A stretch of 64,000 bases of DNA from assembly GCF_000744735.1 (NCBI RefSeq), contig NZ_JQMM01000001.1, positions 1,736,001 to 1,800,000 on the forward strand. The letters are read 5' to 3'. Under the pieces are notes generated by a model that did no database searches, was not told the DNA's origin, and saw only the letters and a program-made list of their open reading frames with translations. This DNA comes from Porticoccus hydrocarbonoclasticus MCTG13d. GTDB taxonomy: Bacteria; Pseudomonadota; Gammaproteobacteria; Pseudomonadales; Porticoccaceae. The position numbers were made by a program, and so were the translations under genes. Positions 46,682 to 54,272 of the stretch are shown piece by piece (within the stretch, counting starts at the first letter, position 1; each line of letters starts with the position of its first letter).

Positions 46682-48073
46682 TCAGAGCGTTTCGTCTTTC
46701 AGGCCAATGGAAAATGTCTCCAGGTATGCGTTGGGTTGTGTGCCATCGAACGTGATGTTGTCGATAAATTCTGATTGAGGCGGTTTGAAGCCGGATTCAC
46801 TGTCCAGGTCCGGGAAATCCTCCGCAGACATGAGTCCTTCTGCAATCAATGCTTTGGCAGCAGTGGCATAGATGCCCGGGAGATAGACTTTCCTGGCGGT
46901 CTCGAAATACCACTCATCGCTTTTGGGCTCGGCAATCTGGCCCCAGCGGCGCATCTGGGTTAAATACCAGACGGCATCGGAGTAATAGGGGTAGGTGGCA
47001 AAATGACGGAAGAACACGTTGAAGTCGGGTACGTCGCGTTTGTCACCCTTTTCGTATTCAAAGGTTCCCGTCATGCTATTGGCAATGACGTCATAATCCG
47101 CGCCGACGTATTCCGAGCGGGAGAGAATTTCAACGGCTTCCGGGCGGTTGGCATTGTTGTTCTCATCCAGCCACTTGGCGGCACGCAGCATGGCCTTGAC
47201 CAGGCGGGCAGTGGTGTTCGGGTACTTCTCGGTAAACTCCTTGGTCATGCCAAAAACTTTTTCCGGGTTGTTTTTCCAGATCTCATAATCCGTGATGACT
47301 GGAACCCCGATGCCCATGAATACCGCTTGCTGGTTCCATGGCTCACCGACGCAGTAGCCGTGAATGGTGCCAGCCTCAAGGGTGGCGGGCATCTGGGGAG
47401 GAGGTGTGACAGAGAGCAGGGCTTCGGCATTGATATTGCCGCTGGTATCGCCCTTGTGTGGTGCGTAGAAGCCGGGGTGAATACCACCGGCTGCCAGCCA
47501 GTAGCGCAACTCGTAGTTGTGCGTCGAGACCGGGAAAACCATGCCCATTTTAAATGGTGTGCCCTGCGCCCGCATCTGATCGACCACCGGCTTGAGATAG
47601 TCGGCTTTGATCGGGTGAACCGGTTTACCGGCAGCCATCGGTACGTGGGCTTTCATTTTCTCCCAGACAGCATTGGAAACGGTAATACCATTTCCGTTGA
47701 GGTCCATACTGAACGGTGTAACGATGTGGGCTTTGGTGCCAAAGCCGATGGTGGCCGCCAGGGGCTGACCGGCGAGCATGTGGGCGCCATCAAGTTTGCC
47801 GTCGATAACCCCATCCAGCAGTACTTTCCAGTTAGCCTGTGCCTCGATGGTGACGTAGAGCCCCTCATCCTCGAAATAGCCATTTTCGTAGGCGATGGCG
47901 ATAGGTGCCATGTCCGTGAGCTTGATAAAGCCAAACTTGAGCTCGTCCTTTTCAGGTGGCCCCAGTTCAGCGTGTGCCCAGCTGGCCATGACCAAAAAGG
48001 ATAGGGTCAACAGGATCCATTGTGAAACTTTCAATCTTTTCTGTACCGGAGAGTTTTGAAGATTGCTATTCAT
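46682..48073 (-). CDS. nrtA: nitrate-binding periplasmic protein
   Basis: A 463-residue solute-binding protein of the NrtA/CmpA family. An N-terminal signal (about 18-35, [16 protein letters not shown]) should export it to the periplasm. The ligand region shows [35 protein letters not shown] and [16 protein letters not shown], all shared with the cytoplasmic sensor NasS encoded just upstream. First gene of the nrtA-B-D-FAD-nirB-nirD-nasA unit. Its leader holds a sigma-54-type promoter, an ANTAR-type hairpin and a terminator, described separately. Confidence 0.93.
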   Translation of the reverse strand: MNSNLQNSPVQKRLKVSQWILLTLSFLVMASWAHAELGPPEKDELKFGFIKLTDMAPIAIAYENGYFEDEGLYVTIEAQANWKVLLDGVIDGKLDGAHMLAGQPLAATIGFGTKAHIVTPFSMDLNGNGITVSNAVWEKMKAHVPMAAGKPVHPIKADYLKPVVDQMRAQGTPFKMGMVFPVSTHNYELRYWLAAGGIHPGFYAPHKGDTSGNINAEALLSVTPPPQMPATLEAGTIHGYCVGEPWNQQAVFMGIGVPVITDYEIWKNNPEKVFGMTKEFTEKYPNTTARLVKAMLRAAKWLDENNNANRPEAVEILSRSEYVGADYDVIANSMTGTFEYEKGDKRDVPDFNVFFRHFATYPYYSDAVWYLTQMRRWGQIAEPKSDEWYFETARKVYLPGIYATAAKALIAEGLMSAEDFPDLDSESGFKPPQSEFIDNITFDGTQPNAYLETFSIGLKDETL

Positions 48074-48108
48074 TTAACGGGTACCTCAGCTATGAATGTC
48101 ACTTGCAT

Positions 48109-48146
48109 AAAAAAAGCCCACCTGCAGGTTTTATGTGCAGGGGGCT
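48109..48146 (-). terminator. leader terminator upstream of nrtA
   Basis: Read on the - strand, AGCCCCCTGCA pairs with TGCAGGTGGGCT across a nine-nt loop and is followed by seven U. It lies between the promoter and the nrtA ATG (end 36 nt before it), so by default the operon would be shut off. Its 5' arm shares bases with the AAUGAA hairpin at 48142-48155; the two cannot form together. Confidence 0.75.
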
Positions 48147-48155
48147 TCATTGCCC
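48142..48155 (-). promoter_or_regulatory. ANTAR-type antiterminator hairpin in the nrtA leader
   Basis: On the - strand GGGC-AAUGAA-GCCC: a four-bp stem with a six-nt loop carrying A at 1 and G at 4, the loop rule of ANTAR-binding RNA. An eight-bp hairpin (TTAATACC/GGTATTAA, 48156-48179) lies immediately upstream and could be the partner stem, although its eight-nt loop does not follow the rule. The likely ligand is NasT, encoded 1.4 kb upstream. Confidence 0.6.
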
Positions 48156-48212
48156 TTAATACCATTGGACAGGTATTAACCGGTGCGTTATTGATGTCTT
48201 ACCAAATAGATA

Positions 48213-48228
48213 TACAAAATATATGCCA
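48213..48228 (-). promoter_or_regulatory. sigma-54 (-24/-12) promoter of the nrtA operon
   Basis: On the - strand TGGCA, six bases, then TTG-TA: GG at -24 and GT in place of GC at -12, with the correct ten-base spacing. The start would be roughly 95 nt before the leader terminator's U-run. Sigma-54 dependence fits nitrogen assimilation genes; the -12 mismatch may lower strength. Confidence 0.5.
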
Positions 48229-48277
48229 AATAATAAAGTCGGCAAAAACAGGGTGTTGATATGAGCGGTTAGGGGGC

Positions 48278-48296
48278 CGCCGGACCCGGCGGCACA
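48278..48296 (-). terminator. GC-rich hairpin after nasS
   Basis: A seven-bp perfect stem (GCCGCCG/CGGCGGC, loop of four) lies about 70 nt after the nasS stop and upstream of the nrtA promoter. There is no U-run directly after it, so it may only pause polymerase or protect the nasTS mRNA end. Confidence 0.35.
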
Positions 48297-48321
48297 ATTA
48301 TGGGGCGCTTTTCAATCGAGT

Positions 48322-48337
48322 TGCACCAAGAGGTGAA
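48322..48337. promoter_or_regulatory. NtrC-like site upstream of the nrtA promoter
   Basis: TGCACC-AAGA-GGTGAA resembles the NtrC dyad (TGCACC-N5-GGTGCA) with one base less spacer and one mismatch. It lies about 95-110 bp upstream of the -24/-12 element, the usual enhancer distance. Confidence 0.35.
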
Positions 48338-48363
48338 CTCGGGCCTGGTTGTTGCGGGGAGTG

Positions 48364-49587
48364 TTAGTCGTTGCGATTTTTTTGCAGCACCTGGGGAGAT
48401 ACCATCAGATCGCTACCCAATTTAATCTGATCATTAAACCAATAGGGTTCAGCGTGAGATCCTTCACTCTTGTGATCCTGATCCGGTGTGGGGTAACCCA
48501 GCAACCGGGCAGCTTCGCGGTATAAATCCGTCCGGAAACATTGTTGCGTAATAGACACAATTTTGTCGCGATCAAAAACCTTGCCCAGCAGCGGCTCACA
48601 GTGATGGAGAAGAAACTCCGCCTGAGACCGCCATGGAAAGCCGGCATTGTAACTGGCAAAAACGTGGAAATTCGGGTGATGTTCAGCCGCACAGCCGCGG
48701 TCATAGACCAGGTTGCCGGTCAGTGAAGGCCGCAAATAGTTGGTGGGCAAGTCCAGGTAGTCCCGGCGAGTCAACATTTGCACAGTGGCTTCACGATTGG
48801 CCATGTCGGCCAGCCACTGACAGGCCTCCATCAATGCCAACCGCAACCGGAGGTGAGTGGCGGGATTGCGGGTATGCCATTCCTCCATGACACCCAATAC
48901 TTTTTCCGGTGCATTGTTCCAGACATGGAACCCCGTGGTAGCCAGTACACCGACACCATATTCCACCGCGATACTGTTCCAGGGTTCACCGGCACAGAAA
49001 CCGTCGATTACGCCCTGAGCCAGGCTATCCACCATCTGCTCCGGTGGCAGTACGATGACCCTGACATCGCGATCCGGATCAATACCGCCCGCCTCAAGGC
49101 ACATGCGAAGCAATTGTGTGTGTGTGGAGAAAGAGTGAACAGTGGCGAGGGTAATTGTCTGGTTGCTGGGCAGTTTATCCAATACTTTTTTGAGTGCTCT
49201 GGCACTTGCCAGGGGTTGATTGGCCAGCAATGGAGTTTCCGACTGGTTGAGCATTTGTTCCCATAGGGGGCGGGACAGGGTAATCCCGTTACCATTGAGC
49301 GACAGCACCAACCCGGTGACAATCGGCGCGCGTATCCCCGCAGCCCCCAGCGTTGTTACCAGCGGCATGGGTGCCAGCATCTGACAGGCGTCAAAATTGC
49401 CGGCAATCAGTTTATCGCGGATATTGGCCCATGAGACCTCCCTGCAAAGCGTCACATCCAGGCCGTATTTGGCAAAAAGCCCAAGTTCCTGGGCGATGAT
49501 CAACGGCGCGCTGTCACTCAGTCGCATATAGCCGATATTAAGATTTTGCCGTTCGCCGGTTGGTAATTTATGGGTAGTTGTCTGCAT
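48364..49587 (-). CDS. nasS: cytoplasmic nitrate sensor of the NasS type
   Basis: A 407-residue NrtA/CmpA-family binding protein with no signal peptide: the protein starts directly with a polar N-terminus and LNIGYMRLSDSAPLIIAQELG. The binding-site segments parallel those of NrtA (CQMLAPMPLVTT, LNGNGITLSRPLWE). In Azotobacter, Pseudomonas and rhizobia, NasS holds the antiterminator NasT inactive until it binds nitrate. Its start is two nt after the nasT stop, so sensor and effector are co-translated. This makes a periplasmic transport role unlikely. Confidence 0.9.
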   Translation of the reverse strand: MQTTTHKLPTGERQNLNIGYMRLSDSAPLIIAQELGLFAKYGLDVTLCREVSWANIRDKLIAGNFDACQMLAPMPLVTTLGAAGIRAPIVTGLVLSLNGNGITLSRPLWEQMLNQSETPLLANQPLASARALKKVLDKLPSNQTITLATVHSFSTHTQLLRMCLEAGGIDPDRDVRVIVLPPEQMVDSLAQGVIDGFCAGEPWNSIAVEYGVGVLATTGFHVWNNAPEKVLGVMEEWHTRNPATHLRLRLALMEACQWLADMANREATVQMLTRRDYLDLPTNYLRPSLTGNLVYDRGCAAEHHPNFHVFASYNAGFPWRSQAEFLLHHCEPLLGKVFDRDKIVSITQQCFRTDLYREAARLLGYPTPDQDHKSEGSHAEPYWFNDQIKLGSDLMVSPQVLQKNRND

Positions 49588-49589
49588 GA

Positions 49590-50201
49590 TTATCTCGCGC
49601 TGCGACTGGGCTTTCCCAGAATATTAATCACTGACCGAGCCGCCTCGGGCAAACTCTGGTTGGTGTCCATCGAGAGTGTCCGCAAGGTTTTATGTGCCTT
49701 GTCCTCGCTGATGCCGCGTTGATCCATCAATAGTTGTTTCGCCTCTTCTATAACAGACTGGCTGGCAAGCTTGGTGCGTGCGTCATCCAGGGCTCTGCGC
49801 AGTGACTGGTAGGACTTGAACTGGGCAATGGCCAGATCAATAACCGGTTTGACGCGGTCCGGGTTCAGTTCATCCATCAGGTAGGCGGTCACTCCGGCGT
49901 CCACGGCCTGTTCGATAAAAGCGGGATCTTCTTCATGGGAAAACATGACCACTGGTCGTGGATTATGGTGGTTGACCACCGAGAGACTCTCCAGCACATC
50001 GCGACCGGGTGACTGAATATCGATTAATACCAGGTCTGGTTGATGCTGTTCAATCTGGAACAGTAATCCGGTCGCCGATGGCAACCGCGAAATGACTTCA
50101 AAACCGGAATCCCGGAGCTTTTCTTCGACACTAGCGGAACGTTCGACATGATCATCGACCAGCATGATGCGGATGGGGTCCCTGACTGAAGGTGGTGTCA
50201 T
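49590..50201 (-). CDS. nasT: ANTAR-domain transcription antiterminator NasT
   Basis: A 203-residue RNA-binding regulator. The N-terminal receiver-like domain has the acidic DD pair (IMLVDDH) and a possible phospho-acceptor Asp (LVLIDIQ). The conserved lysine of true receivers is absent (TAYLMDEL where a K is normal), so regulation by NasS binding rather than phosphorylation is expected. A coiled helix leads to the C-terminal ANTAR domain (about 140-195: SVIEEAKQLLMDQRGISEDKAHKTLR). It should bind the leader hairpins at 48142 and 51592 and prevent termination. Confidence 0.93.
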   Translation of the reverse strand: MTPPSVRDPIRIMLVDDHVERSASVEEKLRDSGFEVISRLPSATGLLFQIEQHQPDLVLIDIQSPGRDVLESLSVVNHHNPRPVVMFSHEEDPAFIEQAVDAGVTAYLMDELNPDRVKPVIDLAIAQFKSYQSLRRALDDARTKLASQSVIEEAKQLLMDQRGISEDKAHKTLRTLSMDTNQSLPEAARSVINILGKPSRSAR

Positions 50202-50249
50202 GGTGCTCTATTTGAAGTAATTCGTTGGAAGGATAGATTTAAAAATGCG

Positions 50250-50286
50250 AAAAAATCAGTGGCAGGAGAATCATAGCCCGCCACTG
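50250..50286 (-). terminator. intrinsic terminator of the porin gene
   Basis: On the - strand CAGTGGCGGG pairs with CCTGCCACTG (ten bp, one G-U) around a ten-nt loop, followed by A and six U. It lies about 28 bp after the porin stop and 50 bp before nasT. The porin mRNA should therefore be monocistronic, and nasTS should have its own promoter. Confidence 0.8.
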
Positions 50287-50314
50287 AGAGAGATGCCACG
50301 GTGATGTTCCGGGA

Positions 50315-51523
50315 TCAGAACTTCACATTGACTGAAAACCAGATTTTGTCAGTGTCCTGAGAGAACTCATCGGCATCGTATTTGGCGTACTTCAGCTCGA
50401 CGCCGACATATTTGTTGATCGGGTAGCTTGCCACGGCATTATATTCCTCGCCATAGTCGGCGCTGCCCTCGTCGGCGGAATAATCGTGGTAGAAAAAGGC
50501 CAGATTGGTTTTGCCAATGCTGCCGGTCATTTTGAAGTAAATGTCCTCGATACCATCGGCAGGTGTGACCAGAAACTGATCCGCCCATCCCTGAAACTTG
50601 TGCAGGGTGGCGAGGGGCGTGCTGAAGGCTTTCATCCCGTCATCACTGCCGAGTAATTCATAACCGATGCCCAGACCGACGCCTTTGATCTTTGTACCGA
50701 TTTCGGCCATGTAGTAGTCGGCGTCGTAATCAATTGGCCCATCGGCATAATCGGTCTGGCTGGCGGCACTGGCTGCCAGAGTGACGGGTCCAACGGCACC
50801 GCTGTACTCAATACCATAGGTTTGTGATGAATTGGCTGCTGCATTGTCGAAATCCAGCAGATAGGCAAAGGCGGCCAGCTTGTGACCTTCAATTGGCGAA
50901 AATGACAGGTAGAGTGCGTGAGAGTCAGAGTCGTAGCGACGCGGTTGTGCACCACCGGTATCGGGTCCAAAAATTCGGTTTACATCCCAGATATAGCTGT
51001 AATCCAGTGTGACTGGCCCGATGGGCAATTGCACTCGTACTGAGTCATAGGTCTGTTCGTTCTGGCGCCAGCCCACGCCGCCGATAAACCGCTGGCCGGA
51101 ATGGAGAATGCGTTGGCGACCAGCTGTACCGGTAAAGCCATCTTGTTGATACTTGAGATAGACCTGATTGATATCGGTACCATCCGGATCGGCAACAATG
51201 GGATATTCACCGACTTTCCCGTTGGAGGGTGTCGCGTAGTTTTCGCCGCCAATATGGCTTACGTCATCGACTTCCAGTAAGCCGGAAAAGCCATGATAGC
51301 TGGCCGAAGTCCAGGTTATGCGGGACTTTAGTGTGGATGCATTGGCATTTTTCTCGGCATTTTCATCATCCACATGCTCAAATCGATAACGAAAAGTAAA
51401 ACTGGTATCACTCTTGGTGAATATTTCTGAAAGACTGGTGGCCTCTTCGGCATTTACCATCAGAAAAGGATGGAGGCCAAACAGTAATGCAAAAGCTGAA
51501 AGTCGAAAAGATCTCGGTTTCAT
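50315..51523 (-). CDS. outer-membrane porin, alginate-export (AlgE-like) family
   Basis: A 402-residue beta-barrel protein with a cleavable signal (about 1-25, ending MVNA). It has alternating amphipathic strands and a C-terminal aromatic residue (WFSVNVKF), as needed for BAM-dependent insertion. The YRFEHVDDENAEKNANASTLKSR opening, in two parts, and the GTAGRQRILHSGQRFIGG segment are typical of the alginate-export porin family, members of which are often nutrient-specific. Its 5' leader copies the control elements of the nrtA operon, so I infer that it admits nitrate (or nitrite). Alternative substrates are not excluded. Confidence 0.85.
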   Translation of the reverse strand: MKPRSFRLSAFALLFGLHPFLMVNAEEATSLSEIFTKSDTSFTFRYRFEHVDDENAEKNANASTLKSRITWTSASYHGFSGLLEVDDVSHIGGENYATPSNGKVGEYPIVADPDGTDINQVYLKYQQDGFTGTAGRQRILHSGQRFIGGVGWRQNEQTYDSVRVQLPIGPVTLDYSYIWDVNRIFGPDTGGAQPRRYDSDSHALYLSFSPIEGHKLAAFAYLLDFDNAAANSSQTYGIEYSGAVGPVTLAASAASQTDYADGPIDYDADYYMAEIGTKIKGVGLGIGYELLGSDDGMKAFSTPLATLHKFQGWADQFLVTPADGIEDIYFKMTGSIGKTNLAFFYHDYSADEGSADYGEEYNAVASYPINKYVGVELKYAKYDADEFSQDTDKIWFSVNVKF

Positions 51524-51560
51524 GTGAAATTCCTCGAGTTTGTTTTCCCCAAAACAAAAA

Positions 51561-51596
51561 TAAAAAAGCCCGTACGCAGGATGGTGCGTACGGGCT
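51561..51596 (-). terminator. leader terminator upstream of the porin gene
   Basis: On the - strand a perfect twelve-bp stem (AGCCCGTACGCA/TGCGTACGGGCT, six-nt loop) is followed by six U. It lies between the porin promoter and its ATG, ending about 40 nt upstream of it. The 5' arm overlaps the AAUGAA hairpin, as in the nrtA leader. Confidence 0.85.
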
Positions 51597-51605
51597 TCAT
51601 TACCC
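51592..51605 (-). promoter_or_regulatory. ANTAR-type antiterminator hairpin in the porin leader
   Basis: On the - strand GGGU-AAUGAA-GCCC, identical in loop and nearly in stem to the hairpin at 48142-48155; the shared string is AATGAAGCCC. No convincing upstream partner hairpin is visible in the short leader, so either the element is minimal or the first stem is degenerate. Confidence 0.58.
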
Positions 51606-51632
51606 AGTAGGATGTAGTGTCAAAAAGTTATA

Positions 51633-51648
51633 AGCATAACGCGTGCCA
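51633..51648 (-). promoter_or_regulatory. sigma-54 (-24/-12) promoter of the porin gene
   Basis: On the - strand TGGCACG, four bases, then ATGCT: invariant GG and GC with exactly ten bases between, and a full match to the -24 half. The start would be near 51619, a few nucleotides upstream of the antiterminator hairpin. Confidence 0.7.
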
Positions 51649-51881
51649 TATATCGAATAATGGCTATTTCAGTTGTTATGGGTGGCCTGTAGGGCGTCGG
51701 GCGGGGAGTTTTTGTTTGAATTTGGTGCGATAAAGATGCGGGTGCGGAGTAATTTGGGGCAAGAAGCAGCCTCTGATCTTTGGTGCTTGTCCGATAGCAA
51801 CAGCGGAGAATTTGGCGGGATGATACATGTACCCATGGTTGCCATGGGTGAGGCATGGCCGAGTTAACAATGATGGGCTAT
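51649..51881. promoter_or_regulatory. upstream region of the porin gene with two NtrC-like half-sites
   Basis: No gene is seen here. Two identical TTTGGTGC octamers occur at 51721-51728 and 51779-51786, roughly 75 and 130 bp upstream of the -24/-12 promoter. They match half of the NtrC dyad and share the GCACCAA core with the site upstream of nrtA. Spacing suits enhancer binding; the second half of each dyad is poor. Confidence 0.35.
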
Positions 51882-51913
51882 AAAACAACCCCGGCTATCT
51901 GATAACCGGGGTT
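51882..51913 (-). terminator. intrinsic terminator of the EF-hand gene
   Basis: AACCCCGG-TATC and GATA-CCGGGGTT (51887-51913) form a stem of twelve pairs with one mismatch; on the - strand it is followed by GTTTTA. It lies 17 bp after the stop of the EF-hand gene and separates it from the porin control region. Confidence 0.7.
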
Positions 51914-51930
51914 ATCGGGCACTGGCAATC

Positions 51931-52260
51931 CTATTTATCGGTTTTGTTGCAATGCAGGCGACGTTTTTCCTTCCATTCTGCTTTCATTCGCGTCCTGGCT
52001 TCCATAGCTTCGGTTTTGCTCACCAGTCCATTGCCATCGGCATCCATTGCGTTGAAGTGGGCCATGCGTTCTTCCATTTTTTTCCGGAGGCCCGCTTCAT
52101 GCTCTGCTCTTGATATATTGCCGTCCTGGTCAGTATCCATTTTTTGAAACATGGAACCGGTATAACTTTTCCTGGTATCGGACTGATCGGATTTTATTGT
52201 TGTCTCGGCGAAGCTGGATGTGGCGAGAACAATGCCCGCCAGTAATACTAGTCGTCGCAT
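51931..52260 (-). CDS. exported EF-hand calcium-binding protein
   Basis: A 109-residue protein with a signal peptide (about 1-18, ending SSFA) and two EF-hand loops: DTDQDGNISRAE and DADGNGLVSKTE. Both have acidic residues at positions 1, 3, 5 and 12. The spacing of about 30 residues is right for a paired EF-hand. The rest is charged and helical. Such small periplasmic EF-hand proteins are common in gammaproteobacteria with no fixed role; calcium buffering or sensing is only a guess. Confidence 0.83.
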   Translation of the reverse strand: MRRLVLLAGIVLATSSFAETTIKSDQSDTRKSYTGSMFQKMDTDQDGNISRAEHEAGLRKKMEERMAHFNAMDADGNGLVSKTEAMEARTRMKAEWKEKRRLHCNKTDK

Positions 52261-52376
52261 GGTATTTCCTCATTGGTGATTAAAGACGTGATGCTTTTAA
52301 CGCCAGCATAAGGATTCGGTTGACCTGCGGGCTGTATAAATTTCGAAGAAAGGGTTTCGTCGATACAACAGTATGC

Positions 52377-54272
52377 TCATGGGGACGTGTTCTTTGTATC
52401 CTGCCGGTCGAGAATATGCTCAACCTCGTCCATCAACCGGGTCATTCGTTGAATCATGGGACGATACGTGGCTGGATCGGCCAGATCCACTCCCGAATTT
52501 CTGAGTAGCTTGTAGGGGTAGTCAGACCCGCCCGCCTGGAGAAGGGCAAGGTATTGTTGTCGTGCGTCTTCGTCACCGGTTGTAATGCGATCAGCCAGAT
52601 TGTAGGCGGCAACCATGGAGGTCGCATACTGGTATACCGAAAAGTTGCGGTAGAAATGTGGAATGGAGGCCCACTCCACCGTATAGGGTTCACTAACTTG
52701 CATGATACCCATGCTGTGGCCGGCATGACGTTTCTGGATAGACCCATACAACGTATTCAATTTATCGCCCGACAGATTGCCGCCGCTCTCAATCTGCTCA
52801 TGGATAGCCAGTTCGAATTCGGCAAACTGGGCCTGTCGAAAAAAAGCACTTCGCAGAAGATTCAGTTCGCGAAACAGGTAAAACAGTTTTTCATCGTCAC
52901 TTGATGCGTTGTCACGTAGATAATCAAAAAGCAGTAGTTCATTAACCGTCGAGGGGATTTCCGAAATAAAACTGGAATAGGCCGACTTGCTGAAGGGTTG
53001 ATGACTGTTGGCCATCAGGGAGTGTATGGCGTGCCCCCATTCGTGAGCGTAAGTGCTGACAGAGTCAAAAGTACCCTCAAAATTCAACATCAGGAAAGGG
53101 TGGACATCATAAGCGGCACCCATCACATAAGCTCCCTTGCGCTTGCCTGGTGCGGGATAGGCATGTAGCCAGTGTTGTGTCAGCGCCTTCCTGAGGGCTT
53201 CACCATAATTCCTGCCCAGGGGCTTGAGCGCGGCCTGTGTCAGGGTGGCGGCCTCCTCCAGTGTAAATTCTCGGGGCAGAGTGACCACGGGTGTGTATAG
53301 GTCGTAGTAACGGGATTCCCCGAGGCCGAGTATTCGTTGACGCAGCCCAAGCAGGCGGTGGAGAGATGTGAGGTGCTCATTGGCGGTCGACAACAGTGTC
53401 CGGTAAACCGCTTCAGGGATGTTGTCCTGGGACAGGGCGCGATCCAGGGATGAGTCGAATCCGCGGACCCGGGCTACCATCGCCTCTTTTTTTATCTGCC
53501 CCTCCAGGGTAATGGCAAGGGTCTGACGAAAATGCTGGTAGGTACCCCAGAAGCTCTCAAATACCCGTTTTCTGTCGTTGCGGTTTGCCGATGCCCGGTG
53601 GACTTCATAGGCCATCGGGTCGAGAGTGACTTTTGCGCCATTTGACAGGGTGATTTCCGGCCAGGGGATGTCGTTGTTGACCAACACACTGTAGGTGCTT
53701 GAGGTGGACTGCAGCGCGTCTGAGGCCGCTCTGAGGACGTGTTCCCCCTCTTCACTTAGAATATGTTCAGATTGACGCAGGGTATTGCGGATAAAAAAAT
53801 CGTGCTCTTGAAGTCGTGTGCTTTCATTGAGGTAGTGGTTAAGGGTTGCTTCTCCGATATGGCTGAGTTCCTGCTTTACAAAGCGTGTGGCTTCTGTGAA
53901 CTCGAGAAGCAACTCCTGGGCAACCGATGCCCGTTCCTGATGCTGGATATTGCCCTGATTGGTGTCTTTGTTCAGAAAGGCATAAACGTAAAGCCTGAGC
54001 AGGGCTTTGTAGGTGTCGCTAACCTGGCTCAGGCAATCAGCCAACACACTCGCGCTGTCATCGAGAATACCTTCGCACTCACCGATGGCGCTTATTTGTG
54101 CGGTGGCATAATCCCGTGCGTCATCCCAGCTGGCGATATCCGGATACAGGTCAGAGATATCCCAGACAGAAGCAGTGGGTTCCGGCTGGGATAACGGCAG
54201 GGGTTCATCAGTTGATTCAGCCGGTGTCTGCATCGTAATCGCGAGCAGACAAAGACCGAGGTATCGTTTCAT
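52377..54272 (-). CDS. pepF: oligoendopeptidase F-type M3 metallopeptidase, exported
   Basis: A 631-residue M3-family zinc peptidase. The active site is H410-E411-x2-H414 (YAHEWGHAIHSLM), with the third ligand glutamate expected in FISEIPSTVNELLLFDYL. An N-terminal signal peptide (YLGLCLLAITMQTPAES) suggests a periplasmic enzyme, unlike the cytoplasmic PepF of lactic bacteria. It should cut short peptides. Its start codon overlaps the xseA stop (ATGA), but the two functions are unrelated. Confidence 0.88.
   Translation of the reverse strand: MKRYLGLCLLAITMQTPAESTDEPLPLSQPEPTASVWDISDLYPDIASWDDARDYATAQISAIGECEGILDDSASVLADCLSQVSDTYKALLRLYVYAFLNKDTNQGNIQHQERASVAQELLLEFTEATRFVKQELSHIGEATLNHYLNESTRLQEHDFFIRNTLRQSEHILSEEGEHVLRAASDALQSTSSTYSVLVNNDIPWPEITLSNGAKVTLDPMAYEVHRASANRNDRKRVFESFWGTYQHFRQTLAITLEGQIKKEAMVARVRGFDSSLDRALSQDNIPEAVYRTLLSTANEHLTSLHRLLGLRQRILGLGESRYYDLYTPVVTLPREFTLEEAATLTQAALKPLGRNYGEALRKALTQHWLHAYPAPGKRKGAYVMGAAYDVHPFLMLNFEGTFDSVSTYAHEWGHAIHSLMANSHQPFSKSAYSSFISEIPSTVNELLLFDYLRDNASSDDEKLFYLFRELNLLRSAFFRQAQFAEFELAIHEQIESGGNLSGDKLNTLYGSIQKRHAGHSMGIMQVSEPYTVEWASIPHFYRNFSVYQYATSMVAAYNLADRITTGDEDARQQYLALLQAGGSDYPYKLLRNSGVDLADPATYRPMIQRMTRLMDEVEHILDRQDTKNTSP

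Noticed and set aside
47003-48004. 333-codon open frame on the + strand opposite nrtA
   Set aside because: Antisense shadow of nrtA; no family features and no ribosome site.
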